This document shows positions 46,280-55,569 of a stretch of 64,000 nucleotides of DNA, piece after piece (positions within the stretch are counted from its first letter, which is position 1; every line of letters begins with the position of its first letter). A model generated the notes under the pieces. It was not told where the DNA came from and ran no database searches. It saw only the letters and a list, made by a program, of their open reading frames with translations. The DNA comes from Streptomyces canus (GTDB lineage Bacteria > Actinomycetota > Actinomycetes > Streptomycetales > Streptomycetaceae), in assembly GCF_030816965.1 (NCBI RefSeq), contig NZ_JAUSYQ010000002.1:3567001-3631000 (forward strand), given 5' to 3'. A program made the translations under genes and the position numbers.

Positions 46280-48043
46280 TCAGCCCTTCTTCAGCACCAG
46301 CTCCGTGTTCCGGTCTCCCGAGCCGCCGCCGAGCTTGTTGCTGGAGCCGGGGGCGTTGTAGGCCAGTTCGCGGTAGAGGGCCGCGAGGCCGGTCTGGGAG
46401 AGGTCGGCGAAGTCGGTGCGGTGGGGGGCCGCGGACTCCACCAGGGTGGTGAAGACCGAGATCGTGCCGTCCTTGTTGTCGGCCAGTTCGATGACCCGGG
46501 CGAGGTGCGGGAAGTCGATGTGGGAGGCGGTGGAGATCTCCCAGAACGAACGGCCCCCGGGTGCCGAGTGGGCGGTGATCACATTGCGGTGGATGTGCCC
46601 GTTGACCCAGGCCAGGACGTTGCTGTGGCCGGTGAGGAGGGCGACGACCTCCTGGCCGTTGTGGCGGCGCTCGCCCGGGTGGGCCGGGTCGGGGCGGGTG
46701 TTGTCCATCGAGTCGCTGGTGTGGTGACTGAAGACGACGACGTAGGAGTCCTTGTTCTCCCGCAGCGTCCGGTCCAGCCACCGCAGCTGCTTGGTGCCGA
46801 CGGACCCCTGGTAGTGGCCGCCCGGGTCGGTGGTGTCGAGGCTGACGCCGACGACGTCGTCGGCGATGCGGAAGCTGTAGTACTGGGTGCCCGCGTCGAG
46901 GTTGGCGGTGGAGTAGCCGTGGCCGACCGGGCCCACGCCCCGGTGCGCCGGGTCGAGGTGGGCCGTGAGGTAGTCGCGGGCGGTGTAGGGGGCGCGCCGC
47001 TCGTCGGGGGTGACCGAGCGCATGGTCCGGGCGTGCGCCTTGAGCAGGTCGCGGAAGGCGTGGCCCTGAGGGTCGTTGCCCTTCCTGAGCATGTCCTGGA
47101 GCTTCTTCGACTCGGACGCGGGCAGCGACATGAGCTTCTTGCCGCCGACGGCGTACTCGGCGAGCCAGGAGTCACCGTGGCCGAAGCAGCCCAGTGGCAG
47201 GCTGTCGTGGTTGCCGACCGTGGAGTACCAGGGGATGTTGAGGCCGGGGCTGTTGAGCTCCCGGATCGCGGCGGCCAGATAGCCCGTCAGGTGCGGGAAG
47301 CCGAGCTGCTTGTCGGCGTCACGGGTGCTCGAGTCGGGCTGCCAGTACTGCTTGAGGCCGCTGTTCTGGACGCCCTCGTAGTGGCGCGGGTCCCCGGAGT
47401 TGGGAGTGATGCGGCCGCCGCTCATGACGGTGAGGAACCAGTCCAGCTCGGTGCGGGAGTTGTTGTCCGTGTTGTCGCCGGTCGTCATGGCGAACTGGAG
47501 CGGGGCGCCGGTGGCGGGGGCGCCCCGCAGGGCGTTGATCCGCTCGACGAGCGAGATCGCGCCCGGCACGGTCAGCGCCTCCTGGGGCCGCCAGGCGTGC
47601 ACGTCGGTCGAGCGCAGGTACTCCAGACGCACCGGGTGCTGGCTGTCCATCAGGTGCAGGTCGGTGAGCTGCACGAACGCGGCCAGCGGGGTACGGCGGC
47701 CGGCCCGCCCGGCCTTCGGGGCGGCGAGGTCGGAACGCACCTTGCGGCTCCAGCCGGCGCCGTCACCGAGGCGCCGGTAGCCGGAGTTCGTGCGCGGGGC
47801 GGCGATGGAGGCGACGGTGGTGCCGCGGGTGTACGGCGCCAGGGGGGCCGCGACCGGAGCGGCCTGGTGGACGGGCTGGGCCACCGGCGCCTCGGCGGGG
47901 CCGGCGGTCGTCGCGGCCTGGCTGTCGGTGGGCCGCAGGGCGTAGCCGACGCCCGCGGAGACGGCGGCCGCGCCCGCGGCGGCGAGGACGGTACGACGGT
48001 GGACCGCCGGCGTGATGCTGGCGACAGAGCGTGTGCGCGACAT
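46280..48043 (-). CDS. Tat-exported metallophosphoesterase (TIGR03767 type)
   Basis: 587 aa. The N-terminus has a twin-arginine signal (HRRTVLAAAGAAAVSAGVGYAL, about 16-37). Metal ligands of the calcineurin-like phosphoesterase fold are in VQLTDLHLMDSQH, MTTGDNTDNN, TVGNHDSLP, FSHHTSD and GHIHRN. The length and layout match the actinobacterial TIGR03767 family; the substrate is unknown, but extracellular phosphate scavenging is plausible. ATG 48043 has GGGGAGA upstream. No PHO box was recognised. Confidence 0.87.
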   Translation of the reverse strand: MSRTRSVASITPAVHRRTVLAAAGAAAVSAGVGYALRPTDSQAATTAGPAEAPVAQPVHQAAPVAAPLAPYTRGTTVASIAAPRTNSGYRRLGDGAGWSRKVRSDLAAPKAGRAGRRTPLAAFVQLTDLHLMDSQHPVRLEYLRSTDVHAWRPQEALTVPGAISLVERINALRGAPATGAPLQFAMTTGDNTDNNSRTELDWFLTVMSGGRITPNSGDPRHYEGVQNSGLKQYWQPDSSTRDADKQLGFPHLTGYLAAAIRELNSPGLNIPWYSTVGNHDSLPLGCFGHGDSWLAEYAVGGKKLMSLPASESKKLQDMLRKGNDPQGHAFRDLLKAHARTMRSVTPDERRAPYTARDYLTAHLDPAHRGVGPVGHGYSTANLDAGTQYYSFRIADDVVGVSLDTTDPGGHYQGSVGTKQLRWLDRTLRENKDSYVVVFSHHTSDSMDNTRPDPAHPGERRHNGQEVVALLTGHSNVLAWVNGHIHRNVITAHSAPGGRSFWEISTASHIDFPHLARVIELADNKDGTISVFTTLVESAAPHRTDFADLSQTGLAALYRELAYNAPGSSNKLGGGSGDRNTELVLKKG

Positions 48044-48274
48044 GGCGCGATCTCCCCGAGTGCGAACTGCGTCGGCAGTGGTCGCGGGAGTCGCTGGTGC
48101 GCATTTCCCGCTCGCTCTGGATGCTTGGCACCGGGAATGACCTGTGCGTGAACGAGACGGCAACACGCAACGCCGATCACCGTACGTGGATCTTGGGCCA
48201 CCCTGCGCGTTCGGGAGCGCTCGTCGAACGGCCCGGGGGCGGTCACTCCGTGTTCATCTTCCGGGGTACGACAC

Positions 48275-48721
48275 CTATTCCGCGGGCCGTCCGGCCACCG
48301 GCCGCTCCCGCCACAGCCGCAGGCCGAAGTCGACCAGCGGCACCCGGTTCAGCCCCGGCACCGCGTCGAGGTCGTGCCACTGGGCCATGTCCGTGGAGCC
48401 GCCGACCTCGAACCGCAGCTCGCCGTCGGTGACCCGGGCCTCGTACACGAGCCCCACGCCGTGGTGTTCGACGGTGCGGCCGAAGCGGCGGCGGGGCGGG
48501 GGCCGGTGGGACCTGACACCGAGCAGGCCGGTGACCTCGACGCGGTAGCCCGTCTCCTCCTCCACCTCCCGCAGGACGGTGTCATGGGGGTCCTCACCGT
48601 GCTCCATGCCGCCGCCCGGCAGCGTCCACTCCGGCCGGCCGCCGTCGATCCAGCGGGCGAGCAGGATCTGTCCGTCGCGAACGCATATGGCGTAGGCCGC
48701 CACCCTCAACGTCTTGCGCAT
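48275..48721 (-). CDS. Nudix hydrolase
   Basis: 148 aa. The Nudix box GGMEHGEDPHDTVLREVEEETGY fits G-x5-E-x7-REUXEE-x-G-U. The domain starts immediately at the N-terminus (RKTLRVAAYAICVRDGQILLARW), so it is a single-domain enzyme cleaving nucleoside diphosphate-linked compounds. It lies 9 bp from the next minus-strand gene (48731), and the two are probably co-transcribed. Confidence 0.9.
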   Translation of the reverse strand: MRKTLRVAAYAICVRDGQILLARWIDGGRPEWTLPGGGMEHGEDPHDTVLREVEEETGYRVEVTGLLGVRSHRPPPRRRFGRTVEHHGVGLVYEARVTDGELRFEVGGSTDMAQWHDLDAVPGLNRVPLVDFGLRLWRERPVAGRPAE

Positions 48722-48730
48722 AGGAGGAAG

Positions 48731-49612
48731 TTAATGCGCCGGGTCCGGATTGGCCGGTGAGTATTCGGGCGCGGACCAGCGCAGAGGGAGCGCCGACGGC
48801 GTCTCGACGGTCTCCCGTACGGTGAAGCGGACCCTGCGGTCCTCGCCGAACTCGGTGCTCGCCTCGCCGGTCAGCTGGAGGGCCGTGCCGGTCGTCCAGT
48901 CGAGGAACAGCAGGCCGGCCCGGGGATCGGCGGCGAGGTTGCCGAGGGTCAGGAACATCGAGTTGCCCGGGTAGTCGCGCCAGCTGAGCTCGCCCGGCGC
49001 ATCGACGCGCACGAAACCGGGGTTGCCGCCCCGGTGGCTGACGTCGGCTCCGCCCTCGCGCACGGAGGCGAGGAAGAAGGTGTCGGCCGCCGACACGAAC
49101 TCGGCCTGACCGGGGGTGAGTTCAGCGCCGTGTCGCGCAGCGCCTCGGTGCCGGTCGGCCACGACCTCGTACGACGTCCTCCTCTGCAGGTACTTCGGGC
49201 AGTTCGAGAACACCTGGTCGGCGTCGATCGCGAACCCCCGTGCGGTGGGCCCGAGTCGGCCGTTGAGGCGCATACGGCGACGGGTGCGGGCGTCGAGGGC
49301 GATCGTGCCGACGGGTGTGCCGGGCGTGGCGAAGGCGGTGGCGAGGGGGTCGGCCGGGGACCAGCCGCCGGTGACGGAGATCCGCTGCGTGCCCGTCGCC
49401 CGGACGAAGCCCGGCGCCCCGGTGAGCGGTGACGCCCAGACCCGGCCCGTCGAGGGGTCCGCGGCGCCGGCGACCAGCAGCGGCTGGAGCTCCAGGAAGG
49501 CCGCAGCGACCTCCCGGATGCCCCGGCCGACCGAGCGGCCCACATGATCCGCCTGCTCGCGCACGCCCACTCGGTCCTGCACGGCCCGCGAGCCCGCGTG
49601 ATAGACCCCCAT
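48731..49612 (-). CDS. Pyridoxamine-5'-phosphate-oxidase-like flavin/heme-binding protein
   Basis: 293 aa. It contains FVRVDAPGELSWRDYPGNSMFLTLGNLAADPRAGLLFLDW, the split-barrel PNPOx-like signature, with a second related half towards the N-terminus (FLELQPLLVAGAADPSTGRVWASPL). Such two-domain proteins bind flavin or F420, or neither, and often act as small-molecule reductases. Its ATG lies directly after the stop of the VOC gene, indicating one operon (VOC, PNPOx-like, Nudix). Confidence 0.8.
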   Translation of the reverse strand: MGVYHAGSRAVQDRVGVREQADHVGRSVGRGIREVAAAFLELQPLLVAGAADPSTGRVWASPLTGAPGFVRATGTQRISVTGGWSPADPLATAFATPGTPVGTIALDARTRRRMRLNGRLGPTARGFAIDADQVFSNCPKYLQRRTSYEVVADRHRGAARHGAELTPGQAEFVSAADTFFLASVREGGADVSHRGGNPGFVRVDAPGELSWRDYPGNSMFLTLGNLAADPRAGLLFLDWTTGTALQLTGEASTEFGEDRRVRFTVRETVETPSALPLRWSAPEYSPANPDPAH

Positions 49613-49614
49613 GG

Positions 49615-50058
49615 CTAGAAGAACCCGCAGGTCGGAGCCGTACCGGAGGGAGCCGGGGCCTCCTCGGCGCCGCTCGGCACGGAGATTTCCAGGCGGGTGC
49701 CGTCGGGGTCGTGGAAGAAGATGCCGCCCGACCCCGTGCCCTCGCGGTGGGCGACCACGCCCTCGTAGGCGAAGTCCACCCCGTACGCCCGCAGCGCCTC
49801 CTCGTACTCCCTCACCTTCTCGATCGTGTCCGCTTCCAGGGCGAGGTGGTGCAGGCCCGCGCGCTCGGCTGCGTACGGCTGCCCGGCCTGCTGCCAGAGG
49901 GTGAGGACGAGGTTCTCGCCGTCGCCGAGGAAGGCGTAACGGCGGCCTTCCTCCTTGCCCTCGGCGAGTGGCGTGAAGCCGAGGACGTCCCGGTAGAAGG
50001 CGAGCGAACGGTCGAGGTCGGTGACGTTCAGGCCGATGTGGCCGGAGCGCAAGGTCAC
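49615..50058 (-). CDS. VOC (glyoxalase/bleomycin-resistance) superfamily protein
   Basis: 147 aa. Two beta-alpha-beta-beta-beta units: the first has GHIGLNVTDLDRSLAFYRDVLGF, the second GLHHLALEADT and FFHDPDGTRLEI, with the usual His and Glu metal positions. It starts at GTG 50058 after AGGGGACA. The enzyme may isomerise or cleave a small metabolite, or bind an antibiotic. It is divergent from the CGNR regulator, an arrangement that suggests the regulator controls it. Confidence 0.87.
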   Translation of the reverse strand: MTLRSGHIGLNVTDLDRSLAFYRDVLGFTPLAEGKEEGRRYAFLGDGENLVLTLWQQAGQPYAAERAGLHHLALEADTIEKVREYEEALRAYGVDFAYEGVVAHREGTGSGGIFFHDPDGTRLEISVPSGAEEAPAPSGTAPTCGFF

Positions 50059-50092
50059 GGCTGTCCCCTTCAGCTTGGATGACTCGCTTGTT

Positions 50093-50120
50093 TAACCCTT
50101 GTGAGCGACTTTAAGGGTTA
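50093..50120. promoter_or_regulatory. Inverted repeat 1 in the VOC/CGNR spacer
   Basis: TAACCCTT-N12-AAGGGTTA, perfect 8-bp arms, flanked by a further CTTGT...ACAAG pair. It is close to the VOC gene start, suiting an operator for that gene. Confidence 0.5.
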
Positions 50121-50134
50121 GAGACAAGGGATGC

Positions 50135-50160
50135 AACCGGTCACGTACTCTTGACCGGTT
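50135..50160. promoter_or_regulatory. Inverted repeat 2 in the VOC/CGNR spacer
   Basis: AACCGGTCA-N8-TGACCGGTT, perfect 9-bp arms, ending 21 bp before the CGNR start codon. It is a candidate autoregulatory operator of the CGNR protein. Confidence 0.5.
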
Positions 50161-50181
50161 AGCACGAAAGGGAGCCCCCGC

Positions 50182-50724
50182 ATGCCCGCCACCCGCGACC
50201 CCCGCCCGCTCACCGGCGAGCCGCTCGCGCTCGACCTGCTCAACACGCGGTGGATGAGCGAGGGAACCCTCCAGGACCTCCTCACCGACGTCGACGGGCT
50301 CGCGGTATGGCTCGACTCGACCGGACTCAGCGGCGATTACGTCCCCGGCAGCAGGACGCTGCGGTACCTCCAGCAGGCCCGGGAGGCCCTGCACACGGCG
50401 GTGGACGGGTCGCTGGAGAAGGGGGCACCCCTGGTCGACGCCGTGCTGGAGCACGGGCGGGTCCGGGTCGCGCTCACCCCTCAAGGTCCCGGCGAGCGAC
50501 CCGAGTTGAGTGACCCCGACTGGGGCCCCGCCTGGCTCGCCGCGCGCAACTACCTCGAGTTGCTCACCGCCGCACCGGACCGGATCCGGTCATGCGCCCA
50601 CGACACGTGCGTGCTCCACTTCTTCGACACGTCGAGGAACGGCACGCGGCGCTGGTGCTCGATGGCGACCTGCGGCAACCGCGCGAAGGCGTCCCGGCAT
50701 TACGCGCGCAGCAAGGACGCCTGA
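50182..50724 (+). CDS. CGNR zinc-finger (ABATE-domain) transcriptional regulator
   Basis: 180 aa. The N-terminal ligand-binding-like ABATE domain begins GEPLALDLLNTRWM. The C-terminal CGNR zinc finger has IRSCAHDTCVLHFFDTSRNGTRRWCSMATCGNRAKASRHYAR, with two C-x4-C pairs and the name-giving CGNR. The start is ATG 50182, with AAAGGGAGC upstream. It is divergent from the VOC-PNPOx-Nudix unit, and the spacer carries two inverted repeats, so it likely regulates that unit and itself. Confidence 0.9.
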   Translation: MPATRDPRPLTGEPLALDLLNTRWMSEGTLQDLLTDVDGLAVWLDSTGLSGDYVPGSRTLRYLQQAREALHTAVDGSLEKGAPLVDAVLEHGRVRVALTPQGPGERPELSDPDWGPAWLAARNYLELLTAAPDRIRSCAHDTCVLHFFDTSRNGTRRWCSMATCGNRAKASRHYARSKDA

Positions 50725-50966
50725 AAAGGCCACCCAAAGGGCTCGCACGGCGAATTGCCCGCTATCGCACACCTCTTCACCGATGTCCCCAAAGGGCATC
50801 GCGGGTTTTCCCCATACACCCATATCGATTCGGTCAACTCTCCCTAAACATCCATCCCATGCGTAAAGCTGTGCGGTCATCCGGGGTCTTCTTCCGGATC
50901 ACCGTGACCAGGACCGATCGGTCCCGGTCACCAACCCGCTCGTTCCTTTACCTACAAGGGATGCCG
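50725..50966. other. Spacer before the subtilase gene
   Basis: 242 bp, comparatively AT-rich (50755-50880), as expected for a promoter region. Reading frames crossing it are not gene-like. No operator was recognised. Confidence 0.4.
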
Positions 50967-53900
50967 ATGACCCTCACCCCCCAGCACGCTCCGATATCGG
51001 GCGCGAGACGTGTGGCGCGCATAGCGGTGGCCGCCGGTCTGGTCGCCGCGCTCTCTGCGGCGGGGCCGATACCCATGGCCTTCTCCGCCGCCGCGGACGA
51101 CGCCCCCGCCGCCTCCGACCCGGGCCTGAAGTCCGCTGACGAGAAGCTCGGTTCGGACGACGCCGACGCGCTCGCCGAGGCCAAGGCCGACGGCGACAAG
51201 AACATCACGCTGATGGTCGCCACCGCCCCCGGGAAGACCGAGCAGGTCGCCGCGGAGCTGGACGCGGTCAAGGGCGGCCTGGTGGGCCTCACGTACGACA
51301 AGCTCGGTTACGTCCGGGCGACCGTCCCCACCGCGAAGGCGGACTCGGCCATCGCCGCCGCCGCGAAGCTCTCCTCCGTGCACGGCATCGACGTCAAGCA
51401 GGACATCCCGCTGGACGACCCGACGCCGAGCGCCGACACCGCCAAGGGCGCCGCGAGCAAGGGCACGAAGACCTACCCGGCGCCGAGCGCGAAGACCCCT
51501 GCCGAGAACCCGTACAACCCGTCCTTCGAGACGGGCGCCGTCGACTTCGTGGAGGACCACCCGAAGGCGGACGGCCGCGGCGTCACGATCGGCATCCTGG
51601 ACTCCGGCGTGGACCTCGGCCACCCGGCGCTGCAGAAGACCACCACCGGTGAGCGGAAGATCGTCGACTGGGTCACCGCGACCGACCCGGTCTCCGACGG
51701 TGACGCCACCTGGCGGCGCATGACCACCGCGGTCTCCGGCCCGAGCTTCACCTTCGACGGCCGCACCTGGACGGCGCCCGCCGGGTCGTACCAGGTCAAC
51801 CTGTTCCGCGAGGCCGCGACCACGGGCGGCGACGCCAAGGGCGACGCGAACCGCGACGGGGACACCACCGACACCTGGGGCGTGCTGTACGACAAGGCCG
51901 CCGGGACCGTCCGGGTCGACCTGAACAACAACCAGAACTTCGCCGACGACACGCCGATGAAGCCGTACAAGGACGGCTACCAGGTCGGATACTTCGGCAC
52001 CGACGACCCGTCGACCGACGTGGCCGAGCGCCAGCCGTTCGTCGTCGAGATCCGCAAGGACGTCGTCTACGACGCCGCGGGCAGCAAGGCCGACTACGTC
52101 AACATCGGTGTCATCGAGTCCGAGCACGGCACCCACGTCGCCGGCATCACCGCCGCCAACGGCCTGTTCGGCGGCCGGATGAACGGCGCGGCGCCGGGCG
52201 CGAAGCTCGTCTCCTCCCGTGCCTGCACCTGGACCGGCGGCTGCACCAACGTGGCGCTGACCGAGGGCATGATCGACCTCGTCGTCAACCGCGGCGTCGA
52301 CATCGTCAACATGTCGATCGGTGGCCTGCCCGCGCTCAACGACGGCAACAACGCGCGCGCCGAGCTCTACACGCGCCTCATCGACACCTACGGCGTCCAG
52401 CTGGTGATCTCCGCGGGCAACTCCGGCCCCGGCGCGAACACCATCGGCGACCCTGGCCTGGCCGACAAGGTCATCTCGGTCGGCGCGACCATCTCCAAGG
52501 CGACCTGGGCCGCCAACTACGGCTCGGCCGTGGAGAAGAAGTACGCGATGATGCCGTTCTCCTCGCGCGGTCCGCGTGAGGACGGCGGCTTCGCACCGAC
52601 CCTGTCCGCCCCAGGCGCTGCCATCAACACCACGCAGACCTGGCTGCCGGGCGCCCCGGTCGCCGAGGCGGGCTACACACTGCCGGCCGGCTACTCGATG
52701 CTCCAGGGCACCTCGATGGCCTCCCCGCAGGCCACGGGCGCGTCCGCGTTGCTGCTGAGCGCCGCCAAGCAGAAGCACATCGCGCTGACGCCGGCCACCC
52801 TGCGCACCGCCCTGACCTCGACCGCCGACCACATCAAGGGTGTGCAGGCGTACGAGGAGGGCGCGGGCCTCATCGACATCGTGGACGCCTGGGACGCCAT
52901 CAAGGACGGCGCCACCGCGCACGACGCTGTGCCCAATAACTACGCCGTGAAGGCCCCGGTCGACACCGCGATCGACCAGCTCCTGAAGACCCCGGGCTAC
53001 GGCACCGGTCTCTACGACCGCGAGGGCGGTCTGAAGGCCGGTCAGAAGAAGACGTACGACGTCACCATCACCCGTACGTCCGGCGCGGACAAGGCGCTCC
53101 CGCACGAGCTGCACTTCGCCAAGAACGCCGGTGACACCTTCCGGATCCTCGGCAAGGACGACATCAGGCTGCCGCTGAACCAGCCGGTGACCGTCAAGGT
53201 CCAGGCCCAGCCGAAGTCCGCGGGCCTCAAGAGCGCGATCCTGGTCGTCGACGACCCGAAGACCGAGGGCGTCGACCAGCAGATCCTCACCACGGTCGTC
53301 GTCTCGGCGCCGGTGAAGTACACCTACACCGCGTCGAACACCGTGCAGCGCAACAGCACCCGGTCGTACTTCGTGACCGTCCCCGCGGGCGCCAAGTCCC
53401 TCGAGGTCGCGATCGGCGGGCTGAAGGACAAGAGCCAGACCCGGTTCATCGCCATCCACCCCTACGGCGTCCCGGTCGACAACACCGGCACCCCGTACTG
53501 CTACAACAACTACCTCGACGGCAACGGCTGCAAGCCCGACGCGCGTTCGTACGCGGACCCGCAGGCGGGTGTCTGGGAGATCGAGGTCGAGTCGCGCCGC
53601 ACCTCGCCGCTGCTCGACAACCCGTACAAGCTGGACGTCGCCGTCTACGGCGCGCTCTTCGACCCGGAGACCGTGACCGTCCCCGAGGCCAAGGTCGGCA
53701 CCCCGGCCACCGCCTCCTGGAAGGTGACCAACACGCTCGCCGCGATCGACGGCAAGCTGGCCGGCGGCCCGCTCGGCTCGTCCAAGACGGCCCGTCCGAC
53801 CATCGCCGAGGGCGCCACCCAGACCACCACGGTCGAGGTGCCCGCGGGCGCGAAGTCGCTCGACGTCGCCATCGGCAACGTCTCCGACGTCTCCGCCGAC

Positions 53901-54275
53901 CTGGACCTGACGGTCTACGACGCCTCGGGCGCCGTGGTCGGCCAGTCCGCCGACGGCGACTCGGAGGAGGCCGTCTCGGTCGCCTCGCCCGCCGCCGGCA
54001 CGTACACCATCGAGGTCGCCGGCTACTCGGTCCCGGCTGGCTCCACGGCGTACGACTACCAGGACGTGTTCTTCTCCAGCACCCTGGGCACCGTCACCGT
54101 CTCCGACGCGCCGGTCAAGCTCGGCACCGGCGCCTCGACGACCGTCTCCGGCAGCGTCACCGCCCTGGCCGCCGCCCCGGCGGGCCGTGAGTTCTTCGGC
54201 CAGGTCAGCCTCGTCAACGCGCGCGGCACGGTCGCGGGCGTCGGCAACGTGAAGATCGAGAAGGTCACGCCGTAA
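50967..54275 (+). CDS. Large secreted subtilisin-like (S8) serine peptidase
   Basis: 1102 aa. A signal peptide covers about 1-40 (RRVARIAVAAGLVAALSAAG...AFSAAA), followed by a propeptide. The catalytic triad is Asp212 (GILDSGVDLGHP), His387 (HGTHVAGI) and Ser583 (GTSMASPQATG); the oxyanion Asn is in ISAGNSGPG. A long insertion lies between Asp and His. The C-terminal 450 residues contain beta-sandwich repeats (VTVPAGAKSLEVAIG and VEVPAGAKSLDVAIG, then a pre-peptidase C-like stretch, DLDLTVYDASGAVVGQS). ATG 50967 was chosen because AAGGG abuts the earlier ATG 50961. A terminator follows. Confidence 0.93.
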   Translation: MTLTPQHAPISGARRVARIAVAAGLVAALSAAGPIPMAFSAAADDAPAASDPGLKSADEKLGSDDADALAEAKADGDKNITLMVATAPGKTEQVAAELDAVKGGLVGLTYDKLGYVRATVPTAKADSAIAAAAKLSSVHGIDVKQDIPLDDPTPSADTAKGAASKGTKTYPAPSAKTPAENPYNPSFETGAVDFVEDHPKADGRGVTIGILDSGVDLGHPALQKTTTGERKIVDWVTATDPVSDGDATWRRMTTAVSGPSFTFDGRTWTAPAGSYQVNLFREAATTGGDAKGDANRDGDTTDTWGVLYDKAAGTVRVDLNNNQNFADDTPMKPYKDGYQVGYFGTDDPSTDVAERQPFVVEIRKDVVYDAAGSKADYVNIGVIESEHGTHVAGITAANGLFGGRMNGAAPGAKLVSSRACTWTGGCTNVALTEGMIDLVVNRGVDIVNMSIGGLPALNDGNNARAELYTRLIDTYGVQLVISAGNSGPGANTIGDPGLADKVISVGATISKATWAANYGSAVEKKYAMMPFSSRGPREDGGFAPTLSAPGAAINTTQTWLPGAPVAEAGYTLPAGYSMLQGTSMASPQATGASALLLSAAKQKHIALTPATLRTALTSTADHIKGVQAYEEGAGLIDIVDAWDAIKDGATAHDAVPNNYAVKAPVDTAIDQLLKTPGYGTGLYDREGGLKAGQKKTYDVTITRTSGADKALPHELHFAKNAGDTFRILGKDDIRLPLNQPVTVKVQAQPKSAGLKSAILVVDDPKTEGVDQQILTTVVVSAPVKYTYTASNTVQRNSTRSYFVTVPAGAKSLEVAIGGLKDKSQTRFIAIHPYGVPVDNTGTPYCYNNYLDGNGCKPDARSYADPQAGVWEIEVESRRTSPLLDNPYKLDVAVYGALFDPETVTVPEAKVGTPATASWKVTNTLAAIDGKLAGGPLGSSKTARPTIAEGATQTTTVEVPAGAKSLDVAIGNVSDVSADLDLTVYDASGAVVGQSADGDSEEAVSVASPAAGTYTIEVAGYSVPAGSTAYDYQDVFFSSTLGTVTVSDAPVKLGTGASTTVSGSVTALAAAPAGREFFGQVSLVNARGTVAGVGNVKIEKVTP

Positions 54276-54296
54276 CACTTCTCCGTACGGCGACAA

Positions 54297-54327
54297 GGGG
54301 CGGGCGTCCGGTGGGCGCCCGCCCTTT
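54297..54327 (+). terminator. Terminator of the subtilase gene
   Basis: GGGCGGGCG / CGCCCGCCC, a 9-bp perfect stem with a 9-nt loop and TTTCTC tail, 22 bp past the stop. It also faces the convergent gene ending at 54336. Confidence 0.8.
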
Positions 54328-54335
54328 CTCGTGTG

Positions 54336-55031
54336 CTAGCAGGTGAGCCCGCGCGAGGCCGGGAGCGAGGCGGTGATCCAGGCCCGCTCCCGGGCGATCT
54401 CCTGCTCCCCGACCACCCAGTGATCGGGGCTCGGCGAGCCCTGGGGCACGCCGAACAGGACGCGGGTGCCCTTGGCGAGGGGTTCGGGAAGGTCGTACTC
54501 GGTGATCACATAGGTGAGGTTCGCCAATCCGCGGGTTGGCTTGTAGGAGCGGGTGACCTGCACGGTGACCTGGAGTTCCCCGGTGGTGGGGAGCTCCTTG
54601 ACCACGGTGACCTCGCCCTCGGCGACCGTTGCGGCACAGGCCAGGTAGGACGGGCTGCCGAAGCGGACGGCGGATTCCGCCTTGGAGGACCCGGAGTCTG
54701 CCGAGCTCAGGTTGTCCGCCCCGCTGTGCCCGAGGAGCCAGCCGAGGCCGGTGACCACACTCGCGACGGCGGCCACCGCGAGGGTGCCGAAGGCGAAGGT
54801 GCGGGCGCGGTGCCGGGCCCGGGAGGGTCGCAGGGCAACGGGTTTCGCGGCCGGTGCGGCCTCCGTCAGGGTCTCGGCGATGATCCGCAGCTGCTCGCGC
54901 AGGAGGGCGACATCGTCCTGGGCCGAGCGGTGCTCGGCGAGGAAGGCCGGGTCGGCGGCGGCGCTCTCGGGCGGCGGTTCGTCGGTGATGGCGGCCATCA
55001 AGGCGTCGAGACCGTCGTGTTCCGCGGTCAT
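54336..55031 (-). CDS. Membrane protein paired with an ECF sigma factor (probable anti-sigma)
   Basis: 231 aa. The cytoplasmic N-terminal part (1-85) is helical and acidic, one membrane segment lies at about 84-108 (FAFGTLAVAAVASVVTGLGWLLG), and the exported C-terminal half has VAEGEVTVVKELPTTGELQVTVQVTRSYKP. No ZAS zinc motif (HxxxCxxC) is present. Its ATG begins one nucleotide after the sigma stop codon, so it is translationally coupled; this position is why it is called a probable anti-sigma factor. Confidence 0.75.
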   Translation of the reverse strand: MTAEHDGLDALMAAITDEPPPESAAADPAFLAEHRSAQDDVALLREQLRIIAETLTEAAPAAKPVALRPSRARHRARTFAFGTLAVAAVASVVTGLGWLLGHSGADNLSSADSGSSKAESAVRFGSPSYLACAATVAEGEVTVVKELPTTGELQVTVQVTRSYKPTRGLANLTYVITEYDLPEPLAKGTRVLFGVPQGSPSPDHWVVGEQEIARERAWITASLPASRGLTC

Positions 55032-55032
55032 C

Positions 55033-55569
55033 TCACACCACCTCGTCCTCGTGCAGGCGGGCGCGCAGGGCCCGGACCGCCGTGTGCAGGCGGCTCTTGA
55101 CCGTGCCCTCCGGGACGCCCAGCTCCTGGGCGATCGAGCGCACCGGCAGGTCGGCGAAGAACCGCAGCACGAGGACCTGGCGCTGCTGGTCGGGCAGCTC
55201 GTCCAGGCCCTGCGCGACGGCGAGGGAGAGCACGCTGGTGTCCTCCCCTGAGGGGTGCTCGTGCTGGCGCAGTGAGGCCAGCCGCTCCCCCAGCCGCTCC
55301 TGGCGCTTCTTGGCCCGGTGCCAGTCCATGGCGAGGTTGGTGGCGACGACCGCGGCCCACGCGGACACGTCCCGTGGCGCCTCGTACCCCTTCGCCGCCC
55401 GCTCCAGCAACCGCAGGCGGACCTGCTGCACCCCGTCCGGCAGGTCCGCCTGCGGCACCCCGCCCAGGGCGAGCACGGCCCGCACCCGGCGTTCCTGCGC
55501 CGCGTCCAGGGGATCGTCCCCCTCTTGGACCCGGCGTGCCCTTCTGCGCAGCACAAGCCACCCCCTCAC
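55033..55569 (-). CDS. ECF RNA polymerase sigma factor
   Basis: 178 aa. Region 2 contains DVSAWAAVVATNLAMDWHRAKKRQ, and region 4 contains LDELPDQQRQVLVLRFFADLPVRSIAQELGVPEGTVKSRLHTAVRALRARL. The start is GTG 55569 (V-RGWLVLRRRARR), with GAGGAAAC 5 nt upstream; a longer frame to 55620 lacks a ribosome site. It resembles the SigE-like ECFs of Streptomyces. It is co-transcribed with the membrane partner at 54336 and divergent from asd. Confidence 0.9.
   Translation of the reverse strand: MRGWLVLRRRARRVQEGDDPLDAAQERRVRAVLALGGVPQADLPDGVQQVRLRLLERAAKGYEAPRDVSAWAAVVATNLAMDWHRAKKRQERLGERLASLRQHEHPSGEDTSVLSLAVAQGLDELPDQQRQVLVLRFFADLPVRSIAQELGVPEGTVKSRLHTAVRALRARLHEDEVV

Noticed and set aside
50952..54296. 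A 1114-codon minus-strand open frame opposite the subtilase
   Set aside because: The plus strand encodes a subtilase with a complete catalytic triad; the minus frame is a third-position GC shadow with Arg/Asp/Gly-rich composition.
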